From JADJOM01 sp046327715 (GTDB taxonomy: Bacteria; Gemmatimonadota; Gemmatimonadetes; Gemmatimonadales; GWC2-71-9), in contig JAXLXY010000016.1 in the NCBI GenBank assembly GCA_046327715.1, positions 7,089 to 71,088 of the forward strand: a stretch of 64,000 nucleotides of DNA. The letters are read 5' to 3'. Below the pieces are notes generated by a model. It did no database searches and was not told where the DNA came from. It saw only the letters and a list, made by a program, of their open reading frames with translations. Numbering within the stretch: position 1 is the first letter of the stretch; every line of letters begins with the position of its first letter. Positions 17,527 to 26,355 of this stretch are shown here, one piece after another. The translations under genes were made by a program, and so were the position numbers.

Positions 17527-20500
17527 TCACTCCACCTCGTGTAGCGGGACCACCTGGAGGGCGTCGCGGTCGCCGGGATGCGCCGCGAGGTGCGCCTTGA
17601 GCGCCGCCATGGCCGCCCCCTTGGTCGTCGGCGCGGTCACGCCGGGGTGGACGGCCAGATCCACCGTGGAGGCCACCACGAACTGCTCCTCCACCTGGGT
17701 CAGTGCCGCGCCGGCGGCGAAGGCGCGGGTGCCCGCCGCGGCCAGGCCGCCGGCGGAGCGCTCCAGCGACAGGGCACCGCGCTGCATCCACAGCGGCAGG
17801 CGGAAGGCGGTGCGGCCCCGCCGCCCGTGCTCCGGGTCCCTGTAGTCGGTCTCGTAGTCGACCGGCGTGGGAATGGCGGGACCGGCGCGCAGGGCGTCGC
17901 TGCCGACCGCGATCCCGCCCTGCATCAGCTCGAAGGAGGGGCGGGAGAGCTTCTCCTGGTCGCTCAGCTCCTCGAACTGGCCGGCGGCGAAGAAGTCGCG
18001 GATCGGGGTGACCGCGGCGGGCTGGGCCCCGACAGTGACCTGGTCGACGGTGTACTTGACCGGCGCCGGCGGCGCGCCGTTGCCGAAGCGGCTGAGGGTG
18101 CGGTCGAGCGGAGCGACGGTTTCCTTCCAGACCACGCGGCCGGAGGGATCGATCACCGCCGCCGTGGAACCGGCGGGCAGCGCCAGGGTCACCGCCTGGA
18201 GCACCCCGGCGGCGGGGAGCGCGGCCCAGTTGCGCGGGTCCTGCAGCGCGGCCAGCAGCGGCGGCCAGGGATCGGTGGCCGGCACCGTGGCCTGCTCCTC
18301 GCTGCCGAACTTGACGTCGGGGTGGACCGAGACCTCGAAGAACAGCACCGAGATCGTCGCGGTGCCGCGCACCCGCCAGGGGTTGGTACCGGAGAGGGAG
18401 CCGTCGAAGCTGACGCCCGCCAGCTTGACCCCGCCCACGCCCACCTCGAGGCCGGCGGTGAAGTCCACCTCGAAGCCGAAGGGGGAGAAGATGATGAGTG
18501 CGTCGAACCCCATCCAGCCGCGGACGTACACCCCCACGTTGATGTAGACCTCCGCGCGGGCGCCGAACTGCAGGCTGTTGCTGGTGAGCGCCTGGTAGGC
18601 CTGGCAGGTGATGCGGATGTAGTCGCCGGCGCCGAGGCCGAGGGTGAGGCGGCGGAGCGCGGGGAAGCCGGGAGGCACCGGGAAGTGAGGATGGAAGCCG
18701 CCCAGCGCCACGGCGAAGCTCGGCGGCTCGCCCCAGCAGAGCCGGAGCGCCATGTCGCCGGTCAGGGTGAAGGCGACGATGCGGGAGTCGCGCAGGGTGG
18801 CGTCGAGCGAGAGCAGCTTGGCGCCGAAGTCGATCAGCGCGACGAAGTCGAGGTGGATCTCGACCACCGCCGCCTCGCGGGCGGGGAAGAACGCCGCCAG
18901 CTGGCCCAGCAGCGCGATCCGGATCGGATCGGGCAGCTCGATGATGATGCCGAGCGAGATCTCGACCAGCGTCGGGGTGCCCCAGCCGAGCTTCGCCATC
19001 GGGCCGAACACGAACTGGCCCTCGGCCGGGGGGAAGATGCGGCCCAGGTCGCTGATCAGCTGGGGCGCGTTCCGCACCGGGTCGCGCGGGAACATGATCG
19101 AGTCGAGGCTGCCGGCGTACACGCCCTGCCGCAGCGCCTCGGCGTTGATGGTGCGGTGGATGCCGCAGATCCCGCCCACGCCGAGCAGGGTGAAACCGAA
19201 GCCCAGCTGGATGGGGAAGAACTCGACCGAAATGATGATCAGGAACGAGTAGCCGGGGCGGCCGTCGGGCATCCGGGTGTCGATGAGCCCGATGGCGCTG
19301 ACCTTGACGCTGAAGATCTCCAGCGCCAGCACCCCCGCGTAGCGCCCGGCGGGCTCGTCGTAGGAGATGAACCCGCCACCGGAGATGGGGCCGGCCTTGA
19401 TGGCCAGACCGACGCCGGTGGGACCCTTGAAGCCGATATCGAACTGCACCGGCCCGAGGTTGCCGCCGCCGGACGGGAAGCTGAGGGTGGCCGTGACGCC
19501 GAGGCGATCCACCGACGCCGCCACCGGGCCGATCTGGGCACCGATGGCGGCGGAGAGCTCGATCGGGACGGTGCCATCGCGGAAGCCGGCCCCGATGTAG
19601 GCCCGCTGAAAGACGATCGGGCCCAGCGCCGTGTTGAGCGGGACCTGGATCTCGAGCATCCCGCTGCCCTGGAACTGGAGGCCGCCGCTGAGGCTCCAGG
19701 TCAGCCCCAGGTCGAACGGCGCGTGGATCTTGATGTTCGCGAGGATGGTCGTCAGGAACCCGTCGCCCTTGCTGGCATCGACGACGAGCCGGCCCCCCGA
19801 CAGCGCAGCGGCGACCAGCGGCTCGACGGTGGCGGCGCCGCTGACGCCGTCCCAGGCGAAGCGCACACCGATCTCGCCGGTCACTTCCCGTACCTCGAGT
19901 CGACTGCCTCCCGCCTGGCCTAGAATGATGAAGGGCGAGGCGGGCTTCCCGGCGATCGAGAGGCTCGCCTTGCCCTCGACCTTCCCGGAGGGCGGCTCGA
20001 TCCGCACCTCGAAGGGGGGCCGGACCCGCGCCGTCGCGCCGACCGCGAGGGTGCCGTCGAAATGCGCCTTCAGGAGCCAGGCGGGATGGGGCGCGGGGAA
20101 GGGGAAGTCGATGTCGCCGCCGACCGGCAGGAACACCTCGAACAGGAGGCCGGGCGGCGAGACGCTCGGGTCGGCGGAGATGTCGAAGGCAAAGGCATCG
20201 AGCCTGGCCGGGTCGCCGCCGTCCGGCGGGAAGTAGGTGGCGGGGAGCCCGAGCCGGGCCATCAGGCGCGCCAGGCCCTCGAGCAGGACCACGCCGTCAA
20301 AGCCGGGCTGGCCCCACTGGAACCGCGCTGTGAGGTAGTCGCCGGGGCGACTGAGCAGGTCGACGAGGCGCTCGAGGTGGAGCTCCGTCTTCTCGAAGGT
20401 GGGCCTGGTCGGGTCGTTCGGGTCGCCCTCGACCTCGGTCCGGTCGACGAGGCCGAACAGGGTGGCAGCCCCGCCGACCCCCGGGATCACATCCAGCGAG

Positions 20501-20928
20501 CTCGCGAGGAACAGGTCCAGCAGCTTGCGTGGAAAGTTGTCGAGCAGCGCCGCGACCTGCGGGGCGGTCACCCCGGGGAGCGTGGGGCCGATGACCTGGA
20601 GGCGGGTGGCGACCACCGTGAAAGACTGGATCACCTGGCCCGCCCGGGTGATCACGCTCGACACCGAAAGGACGATATTGGCGGTGTCCTCCGCCTCAAT
20701 CGCGGCGAGCAGGGCCGCGACCTCGGGCTCGACCGCTCGGGCGGCGGTGGCGACGGCCTCCGTGGCGGCGACGAACGGGGCGTCGGCCAGGAGCTCGTCG
20801 GGGAAGTACAGGCCGAGGAGGCCGAGGGTCTCCTGCACGCTGCCGGGCTGCATCCGGGCGCCGACCTGGCCGAGGACCCCGGCGAGTTCGAGGGCGAGCT
20901 GCTCCAGCGTGCCGGCCTGGCCGCTCAT
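17527..20928 (-). CDS. DUF6603-like beta-rich giant protein (1133 aa)
   Basis: The C-terminal two thirds (from about residue 250) is an almost unbroken series of alternating beta strands with short polar turns, e.g. FGPMAKLGWGTPTLVEISLG and FDALIIFSPFGFEVDFTAGL. This resembles proteins I associate with the DUF6603 name; that link is from memory. The first ~130 residues are helical. The strand pattern would suit a long beta-sheet groove or barrel-like rod, but no signal peptide marks it for export. It lies between the two proteases (30 bp upstream) and the 1042-residue protein (3 bp downstream). Function unknown. Confidence 0.8.
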   Translation of the reverse strand: MSGQAGTLEQLALELAGVLGQVGARMQPGSVQETLGLLGLYFPDELLADAPFVAATEAVATAARAVEPEVAALLAAIEAEDTANIVLSVSSVITRAGQVIQSFTVVATRLQVIGPTLPGVTAPQVAALLDNFPRKLLDLFLASSLDVIPGVGGAATLFGLVDRTEVEGDPNDPTRPTFEKTELHLERLVDLLSRPGDYLTARFQWGQPGFDGVVLLEGLARLMARLGLPATYFPPDGGDPARLDAFAFDISADPSVSPPGLLFEVFLPVGGDIDFPFPAPHPAWLLKAHFDGTLAVGATARVRPPFEVRIEPPSGKVEGKASLSIAGKPASPFIILGQAGGSRLEVREVTGEIGVRFAWDGVSGAATVEPLVAAALSGGRLVVDASKGDGFLTTILANIKIHAPFDLGLTWSLSGGLQFQGSGMLEIQVPLNTALGPIVFQRAYIGAGFRDGTVPIELSAAIGAQIGPVAASVDRLGVTATLSFPSGGGNLGPVQFDIGFKGPTGVGLAIKAGPISGGGFISYDEPAGRYAGVLALEIFSVKVSAIGLIDTRMPDGRPGYSFLIIISVEFFPIQLGFGFTLLGVGGICGIHRTINAEALRQGVYAGSLDSIMFPRDPVRNAPQLISDLGRIFPPAEGQFVFGPMAKLGWGTPTLVEISLGIIIELPDPIRIALLGQLAAFFPAREAAVVEIHLDFVALIDFGAKLLSLDATLRDSRIVAFTLTGDMALRLCWGEPPSFAVALGGFHPHFPVPPGFPALRRLTLGLGAGDYIRITCQAYQALTSNSLQFGARAEVYINVGVYVRGWMGFDALIIFSPFGFEVDFTAGLEVGVGGVKLAGVSFDGSLSGTNPWRVRGTATISVLFFEVSVHPDVKFGSEEQATVPATDPWPPLLAALQDPRNWAALPAAGVLQAVTLALPAGSTAAVIDPSGRVVWKETVAPLDRTLSRFGNGAPPAPVKYTVDQVTVGAQPAAVTPIRDFFAAGQFEELSDQEKLSRPSFELMQGGIAVGSDALRAGPAIPTPVDYETDYRDPEHGRRGRTAFRLPLWMQRGALSLERSAGGLAAAGTRAFAAGAALTQVEEQFVVASTVDLAVHPGVTAPTTKGAAMAALKAHLAAHPGDRDALQVVPLHEVE

Positions 20929-20958
20929 GCCTGCTCGACCCGGGCCGGGACCCGCGGG

Positions 20959-22419
20959 CTAGTGGATGTCACGGATGATCTCGCCGTAGCTGCGGCCCGG
21001 CAGCTGCTGCAGCAGCGGGCGATGGTGGTGGAGGTCGGCGCGGAGCGCGGGGCTCGCGTGCCGATCGACCTCGCCAAGGAAGGCATCGAGGGCCTGGTCG
21101 GTCGGGACGCCCTGGAACTCCAGGGGGAATGGACGATCGGGCTCCTCCGCGGCCGCGACGACCAGGCGGAAGAGGGCGGGGCCGTTCGCGCGGCGCCACG
21201 CAGCGGCAACACGGCGGTGCGTGTTGACCAGCCGGTTGAGCTCCTCGAAGTGCTGCAGCCAGACCGAAATCAGCCGACGCCCGCGCTCGGTGCGGTCGAG
21301 GTCCCGCTCGATGCGCCGCACCCCCTCGGGCAGCTCGGCCGGCGACACCTCCGGCGCCGGGATGGCGGCCTTGGGCACGATCTGCACCTGCCCCAGCTTC
21401 GTCGCCTTGGCGACCTCGATCGTGATGTTGTCCTCGTTCTTGAACTTGTCGATCACCCAGCCGACGTGATCGGCGAGTCCCCAGCCGGCATCGTTGGCGC
21501 TGTAGAGGAGGCCGACGATCTCATTCTTGTCGTTGACCACGGCCGCGCCGGAGTCCCCCTCGTCACAGAACCAGACCGGGGTGGTGACGGCGGAAGAGGG
21601 ATTGGGCTTGATGACAATGGCGTTGGTGAAGGGCCGCGGCGGGAGGCCGCTCCGATCCTTGGCCGTGCCGACGCCGTTCACCGACTGCAGGGTGCCGCCG
21701 GTGAGGCGCATGGTGCGCCCCCGCATGCGGAGCTGATAGGTCTTCGTCGCTGACTCCGCCGGCGTCAGGTTGAAGTGCCCGGTGATGGCGCCGATCTGGT
21801 GCACCTCGGCCAGCCACTCGAGCTCGGCGTCGAGCTGGATCAGGGCGGCGTCGACGTCGGCATCGTAGTGACTGGCGACACAGAGGCCGATGCGATGCCG
21901 GCAGCACTTGGTGCTGCTTTCGGAGGGGTTCGGCTGCCCGCACTTGCGGTTCGGCACCATGGCGACCGTGTCATACACCACATGGTGACAGGTCACGGCC
22001 ATGATGCGCTTGGGATCCGCAGGCACCCGGGCCAGGAAGCCGAGGGTCCCGGCACCGGGGCGATCGGCGGCGCTGAGCTGGGTGCCGCCACGGATGGGCC
22101 GATACCGGTCGAAATCGCCCTGGATATAGCGTTCGCCCGGCGGCACGGGCGGACGGCCGGGGGTCACGGCGCGATAGAACGGCGGCGTGGCGATCACGTC
22201 GGTGGGGAGCCCTTCGATCTCCCGAGGAATCAGCTCCTCTTGTGGGACCTCGGCGCGGGGGCGCTTCTGCTCCAGGTACACGATGATGGCGAGTTCACCG
22301 GTGGCACGGCCGCCACGCTCCCGCCCGCCGATGGCGACGAGATGCACGCCGGGAATCGGGAGCAGGCGCCTGGCGGCGCGCTGCACGACGTCGCGGGAGT
22401 CCCGATCCAGTCCCTTCAT
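20959..22419 (-). CDS. Trypsin-like serine protease, copy 2
   Basis: Cytoplasmic-looking peptidase with an intact Ser triad: His146 in TCHHVV, Asp190 in DADVDAALIQL, and Ser289 in CDEGDSGAAVV. An N-terminal domain of ~100 residues (VHLVAIGGRERGGRATGELA) precedes it and a helical domain of ~130 residues (LDRTERGRRLISVWLQHFEE) follows. Four Cys (160, 172, 173, 180) may bind metal or form disulfides. The layout recalls Nal1-type proteases. No signal peptide is present, which is unusual for this fold. It is a tandem duplicate of the 510-residue gene upstream (ATGA overlap), sharing all three domains. The protease may process a partner encoded in the operon, but no cleavage site can be read from the sequence. 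Confidence 0.85.
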   Translation of the reverse strand: MKGLDRDSRDVVQRAARRLLPIPGVHLVAIGGRERGGRATGELAIIVYLEQKRPRAEVPQEELIPREIEGLPTDVIATPPFYRAVTPGRPPVPPGERYIQGDFDRYRPIRGGTQLSAADRPGAGTLGFLARVPADPKRIMAVTCHHVVYDTVAMVPNRKCGQPNPSESSTKCCRHRIGLCVASHYDADVDAALIQLDAELEWLAEVHQIGAITGHFNLTPAESATKTYQLRMRGRTMRLTGGTLQSVNGVGTAKDRSGLPPRPFTNAIVIKPNPSSAVTTPVWFCDEGDSGAAVVNDKNEIVGLLYSANDAGWGLADHVGWVIDKFKNEDNITIEVAKATKLGQVQIVPKAAIPAPEVSPAELPEGVRRIERDLDRTERGRRLISVWLQHFEELNRLVNTHRRVAAAWRRANGPALFRLVVAAAEEPDRPFPLEFQGVPTDQALDAFLGEVDRHASPALRADLHHHRPLLQQLPGRSYGEIIRDIH

Positions 22420-23948
22420 TGCCGGCCGCCCACGAAACGGCCCAGCGCCTCCTCATAGGATGAGCCGGGGAGTGACAGCAACAGCGCCCGGTGCTGCAGG
22501 AGGTCCCGCCGCAGCGGCTCGCTCGCATGGCGCTCGACCTGCGCGAGGAATGCCTGGAGCCCGTCGCGGACGGGCAGGCCGTCGATCTCGGTCGGAAGCG
22601 GCATCATGGGCTGCTGCGGGGCACGCGCCACCATCCGGAGCAGAGCGGGGCCGTTGTGCCGGTGCCAGACGGTGGCCACCCGGCGCTGGTCCTGCACGAT
22701 GGCGTTGAGCTCGCCCGAGTGGCGGAGCCAGGCCGCGAGGAAGGCCCGGCCCTGCTCGGTGGCGTCGAGGTCGCGCTGCAGGGTGCGTTCGGCCCGGGGC
22801 TCCGCGGCGGCCGCGCCAAGGTCCGGGACCGTGTTGACGATCCCCTCGCCTGCCGTAGGCAGGATGCGGAGCGTGAATCCCAGGCGGCTGCTGGCATCAT
22901 CCAGGACGCGCTTGATGGGAATTGCCAGCGAGTAGCCCCACAGTTCGGTCGCGGGATCGCCGTCGGTCTCGGTGTGATCGTGAACCCCACCCCAGAGCAA
23001 TGCCACGACCTTGCGACCGGGGGTGAGGACGGCCGCCCCAGAGTCTCCGTGCACGCTGAAGGTGATGGGAGCCGCCGGCGCGGTCGGGTCGGGATTCGGC
23101 CGGATGAGCATCGAGTAATCCCGAAAGTGCTGCCAATAGCGGCGGATGTCTGACGCCATGGGCTCAACATGTGGCACAGCCACCACGCCGATCGACTGGA
23201 CCGTGCCGCCGGTCAGCCGGGTGAAGGCCGAACGCTTGACGACCTGAAAGTCGAGACCGACGATATCGGCGACCTTGACGTCGTAGAAGTCTTCGACGAC
23301 GCCGACCTCCTTGATCTCGTTCAGCCACTCGAGGCCGGGATCGAGCTGGATCAACGCGTAATCGTTCGCCTGGGGATCGTTGTGTTTGTCCAGCGATTCG
23401 TGGCCTCCGGCGTAGGCGCCGATCACTCCCCTGCAGCAGGCAGTGCAGCTCGCCTTGGCTTCTGGCTGCCCGACCTTGAAGCCGATCACCTGCGCGTTCG
23501 AGTCCTCGAACACCACATGGTGGTTGGTGACGCCGAAGACCTTGCGACTGTCCTCGAGCGCCTCCACGATGAAGCCAAGGGTTCCCCAGGAGCGGTCGTC
23601 CTCGGCGGAGATGACGGTGCCCCCCTTGAGTGGTCGCTCGCGGGCCATGTCCCCGTCGACGTCCTCGGACGACACCAGGTAGCCGGAGGGGACTGTGTGA
23701 GGAACCGGACGCCCGACTTGGATGACGTCGGTGGGAATGCCCTCGAACGACGCCGGAACCCTGGCGGAGGGGTCGAGCTGGCCCAGTGGCACCTTGCGAT
23801 CGACCAGGACCTTGAGCACGATCTCACCGGTGGGCTTGCCTGCCCGCTCCCGCCCCCCAAGCCCCACGCCGTGCACGTGGGGCAGCCCGGCGAAGGCCGT
23901 GGCCGCACGCTGGGCGATGGCAAAGAGCTCCTGGTCGGTAGGCGGCAC
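22416..23948 (-). CDS. Trypsin-like serine protease, copy 1 and operon leader
   Basis: First gene of the six-gene leftward operon, starting at GTG 23948. Triad residues are His144 (TNHHVV), Asp196 (QANDYALIQL) and Ser303 (VHGDSGAAV). The N-terminal domain opens HVHGVGLGGRERAGKPTGE, matching VHLVAIGGRERGGRATGE of copy 2, which supports this start. The helical C-terminal domain has ERTLQRDLDATEQGRAFLAA. A Cys-rich loop (SCTACC) corresponds to that of copy 2. Keeping two complete active sites suggests both are enzymes, perhaps with different targets or acting as a pair. No secretion signal is visible. Confidence 0.87.
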   Translation of the reverse strand: MPPTDQELFAIAQRAATAFAGLPHVHGVGLGGRERAGKPTGEIVLKVLVDRKVPLGQLDPSARVPASFEGIPTDVIQVGRPVPHTVPSGYLVSSEDVDGDMARERPLKGGTVISAEDDRSWGTLGFIVEALEDSRKVFGVTNHHVVFEDSNAQVIGFKVGQPEAKASCTACCRGVIGAYAGGHESLDKHNDPQANDYALIQLDPGLEWLNEIKEVGVVEDFYDVKVADIVGLDFQVVKRSAFTRLTGGTVQSIGVVAVPHVEPMASDIRRYWQHFRDYSMLIRPNPDPTAPAAPITFSVHGDSGAAVLTPGRKVVALLWGGVHDHTETDGDPATELWGYSLAIPIKRVLDDASSRLGFTLRILPTAGEGIVNTVPDLGAAAAEPRAERTLQRDLDATEQGRAFLAAWLRHSGELNAIVQDQRRVATVWHRHNGPALLRMVARAPQQPMMPLPTEIDGLPVRDGLQAFLAQVERHASEPLRRDLLQHRALLLSLPGSSYEEALGRFVGGRQ

Positions 23949-24015
23949 GGGAATGCCCTCGCAGTACCGTGGAGTGTCGGGAGGTATTCTCGCCTCAGAT
24001 ACGTTCCGGGCTCGT

Positions 24016-24043
24016 GATCTATCTCACACCCGGGGACCGGCAA
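24016..24043 (-). promoter_or_regulatory. Possible promoter of the six-gene protease/giant-protein operon
   Basis: On the minus strand TTGCCG (24043-24038) and TAGATC (24021-24016) are separated by 16 bp, leaving a ~60-nt leader to GTG 23948. The match is only fair. Confidence 0.3.
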
Positions 24044-24195
24044 GTCTTTCCAGGGGCTGTCAGGGAGTGCGGGCGCCCGACAGCGGCACTACGAAGGAGG
24101 GGGTCGCGCAGCAGGAATATTGGAAGGTCAGGAGACGGGAAGCCCCCAACTGCCACAACCACCCAACCGGTGCTCCCCGCCCCCCTCCCGCCCCG

Positions 24196-24426
24196 CTAGA
24201 TCATCCGGCCACGCCCCCCACCCCGGAGCCCCACCCCCATCAGGCCGAGCCCGCCCAGCACCAGCGCGGCCGAGGCCCAGGTGGGCAGCCGGTGCTCCTC
24301 CGGCGCCGTGATCTTCACGTCGCCGATCTTCACGACCTCCTTGCGGATGGCGAAGCTGCCGCCGTTGACCAGCAGGTAGCCGCCGGCCAGCGCCAGCAGC
24401 AGGCCAAGGATCGCGAGGGGTTTCAT
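24196..24426 (-). CDS. Small membrane protein, DUF3185-like
   Basis: A 76-residue protein beginning at ATG 24426. Two hydrophobic segments (residues ~3-20, LAILGLLLALAGGYLLVN, and ~52-70, ASAALVLGGLGLMGVG) flank a polar loop with EVVKIGDVKITAPEEHR. This two-helix pattern with a VxIGxVxIxA loop is what I remember of the DUF3185 family, inner-membrane proteins of unknown function. An upstream start at 24534 would add a Pro-rich stretch with no coding character and is rejected. It stands alone between the protease operon promoter region and a repeat-filled gap. Confidence 0.65.
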   Translation of the reverse strand: MKPLAILGLLLALAGGYLLVNGGSFAIRKEVVKIGDVKITAPEEHRLPTWASAALVLGGLGLMGVGLRGGGRGRMI

Positions 24427-24581
24427 GTATGCCTCCAGGGGTGAGGGTCCCAAACGCACGAAAGGCGCGGCCGGGCCCCCGCAGGGGTTCCGAGACGCGC
24501 CTTCAACTGCTGGCGCAAATCCGCCAGCCGCCAAGGGGACCGGGCCGGGGCCCAGTCGCTATGTGGGCTGCAATTTAAGAC

Positions 24582-24790
24582 GGGAAGCGGGAAGCGGGAA
24601 GCGGGAAGCGGCGACCGAGCCCCCTTCGGGAGCGGCGAAGCCGCGACCCGGGGGCGAGGGAGTGCGGGAAACGGGAAGCGGCGACCCGGGGGCGAGGGAG
24701 TGCGGGAAGGGGGAAACGGGGCTCCTGACGGAGGGAGGGCAGCTCTCCGTCCCCTCCTCACCCTACCGCTTCCCGCTTCCCTCTTCCCGG
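24582..24790. repeat. Composite repeat: heptamers, B block, inverted heptamers
   Basis: GGGAAGC heptamers start at 24582, a full B block lies at 24611-24667 and a partial one near 24680-24710. Inverted heptamers (CGCTTCCCGC) at 24768-24790 run into the 3' end of the HD-GYP gene and encode its last residues. Confidence 0.9.
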
Positions 24791-26199
24791 CTGTTGACCG
24801 GCCACTCCCCCAGCCCGGCCAGGGTCTCGAACGCTACCGGGCAGAGCCCCGTCCCCACGGTCTTCCGCATGATGGCCAGGACCTCGTCCCGCGGCAGCGC
24901 CTTCCGGTAGGGGCGCTCGGCGCTCAGGGCCTCGCACACGTCGGCCACGGCCAGCACCCGGGCCAGCGGGCCCAGCTGCGCGCCGCCCAGCCCGAGGTGA
25001 TAGCCCTGCCCGTCGAGCCGCTCGTGGTGCGCCGCCGCCAGCTCGGCGAACGCCGCGAAGCGTCGCACCCGCACCAGGATCTCCAGCGAGTAGCGGGGAT
25101 GCTTCCGCATCTCGGCCATCTCCTGGTGGGTGAGCCGGCCCGGCTTGTCGAGGATGCGGTTGCTGATGCCGAGCTTGCCGATGTCGTGCAGCAGGCCGGC
25201 GCGGCGCAGGGTGACGAGGTCGTCCGGCCCGCACCCCATCCCGCGCCCGATGGCCACGGCGATGGCCGCCACGCCGGCGGAATGGCGCGCGGTGTAGGGG
25301 CTCTTGGCGTCGATCACCCGCGCAAAGGCCTCGGCCACCTGGTCGAGCCGCGCCTCGCTGGCCAGCAGCACCCGGTCGCGGGGCTCGAGGTCGGCGACAT
25401 GCTCCAGCTGGTCGGTGGCGAGGAGGGTGCTCCAGAAGGCGTGGTCGGACTCGAGCGAGAGCAGCGCGTCCACCAGCGCCGGGTCGAACCACCCGCCCCG
25501 CCGCGCCCGCGCCACCTCGAAGGCGGCCTCCACCCCGAAGCCGGTGGCAAAGACCTCCACCGTCTGCGCCAGCCCGGCGATGCGGCCCAGGAGGGGGATG
25601 GCGTCGCCGCTGCGGCTGTAGGGGAGCCCGGCACCGTCCCAGTGCTCATCCAGCGCGCGGATGGCGTCCTGGGTGGCGGGGGTGAGGCCCAGCAGCCCGG
25701 CGATGTCGGCGCCCCGCTCGCAGCGGGTCTCGGTCATCTCCCGCCCGCTGCCCTTCTCGGTGAGCCCGATCATCACGGTGTGCCAGGCACGCCGGAGCGG
25801 GCCGGCGCTGCCCTGCAGGGCGTGCTCGAAGGCGTAGCGGGCGGAATCCCCGCCGCGGGTCCAGTCGGTGACCTTGTGGGCGCGCTTCAAAGCCAGGTCG
25901 TCGGCCTGGAAGATCCGGGCAAGGCGGGCGGCGTTGCTGGAACAGCCGAGGTCCTTGAGGAGCAGGGCGTAGAAGAGGTCGGAGCGCTCGGCGGCGGAGA
26001 GGGCCAGGCGGTCGGCCAGGCGCATGCCGATGATGCAGGTCCGGACGGCGTGCCCCGCCGGCTGGCCCTCGGTGATGTCCAGGGCATAGGAGAGGGCGGA
26101 GACGACCTCGGACAACCGCACCTCGGCCGATTCCCGGTCGGGCGGAATGCCGGGGTTGGGCCGGACCACGGGGGCCAAGTCGTTGAAAAGGGGGGACAT
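24763..26199 (-). CDS. Double HD-GYP domain phosphodiesterase-like protein
   Basis: A 478-residue cytoplasmic protein with two HD-GYP-type domains. The C-terminal one holds LLHDIGKLGISNRILDKPG and AAHHERLDGQGYHLGL, the metal-binding pattern of cyclic-di-GMP phosphodiesterases, although GYP reads GYH. The N-terminal one looks degenerate: LLKDLGCS replaces LLHDIG, with DEHWDGAGLP in the place of HHExxDGxGYP. It may be regulatory. Start ATG 26199 is chosen because the upstream 40 codons are repeat-derived. The last ~10 residues (SREEGSGKR) come from an inverted heptamer array, so the gene terminus has been overrun by the repeat. No sensor or membrane domain is present. Confidence 0.85.
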   Translation of the reverse strand: MSPLFNDLAPVVRPNPGIPPDRESAEVRLSEVVSALSYALDITEGQPAGHAVRTCIIGMRLADRLALSAAERSDLFYALLLKDLGCSSNAARLARIFQADDLALKRAHKVTDWTRGGDSARYAFEHALQGSAGPLRRAWHTVMIGLTEKGSGREMTETRCERGADIAGLLGLTPATQDAIRALDEHWDGAGLPYSRSGDAIPLLGRIAGLAQTVEVFATGFGVEAAFEVARARRGGWFDPALVDALLSLESDHAFWSTLLATDQLEHVADLEPRDRVLLASEARLDQVAEAFARVIDAKSPYTARHSAGVAAIAVAIGRGMGCGPDDLVTLRRAGLLHDIGKLGISNRILDKPGRLTHQEMAEMRKHPRYSLEILVRVRRFAAFAELAAAHHERLDGQGYHLGLGGAQLGPLARVLAVADVCEALSAERPYRKALPRDEVLAIMRKTVGTGLCPVAFETLAGLGEWPVNSREEGSGKR

Positions 26200-26236
26200 G
26201 CCACGGGTATCGGCAAGAGGTGGGCCGGGAACCACC

Positions 26237-26288
26237 GGGAAGAGGGAAGAGGGAAGAGGGAAGAGGGAAGGGGGAAACGGGAAGCGGG
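26237..26288 (+). repeat. Heptamer array between divergent genes
   Basis: Seven units, mostly GGGAAGA, then GGGAAAC and GGGAAGC, lie between the starts of the HD-GYP gene and the secreted-protein gene. Confidence 0.9.
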
Positions 26289-26355
26289 GCTGTCCAACCT
26301 TGCCGCGGTTTGACGCCACTCCGACCAGACCCGATCCCCCCTGTCGGAGGTCCGC

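Noticed and set aside
7902..23948. Phage tail or contractile injection cluster
   Set aside because: Gene sizes suit it, but no sheath, tube, baseplate, spike or AAA+ motif is found.
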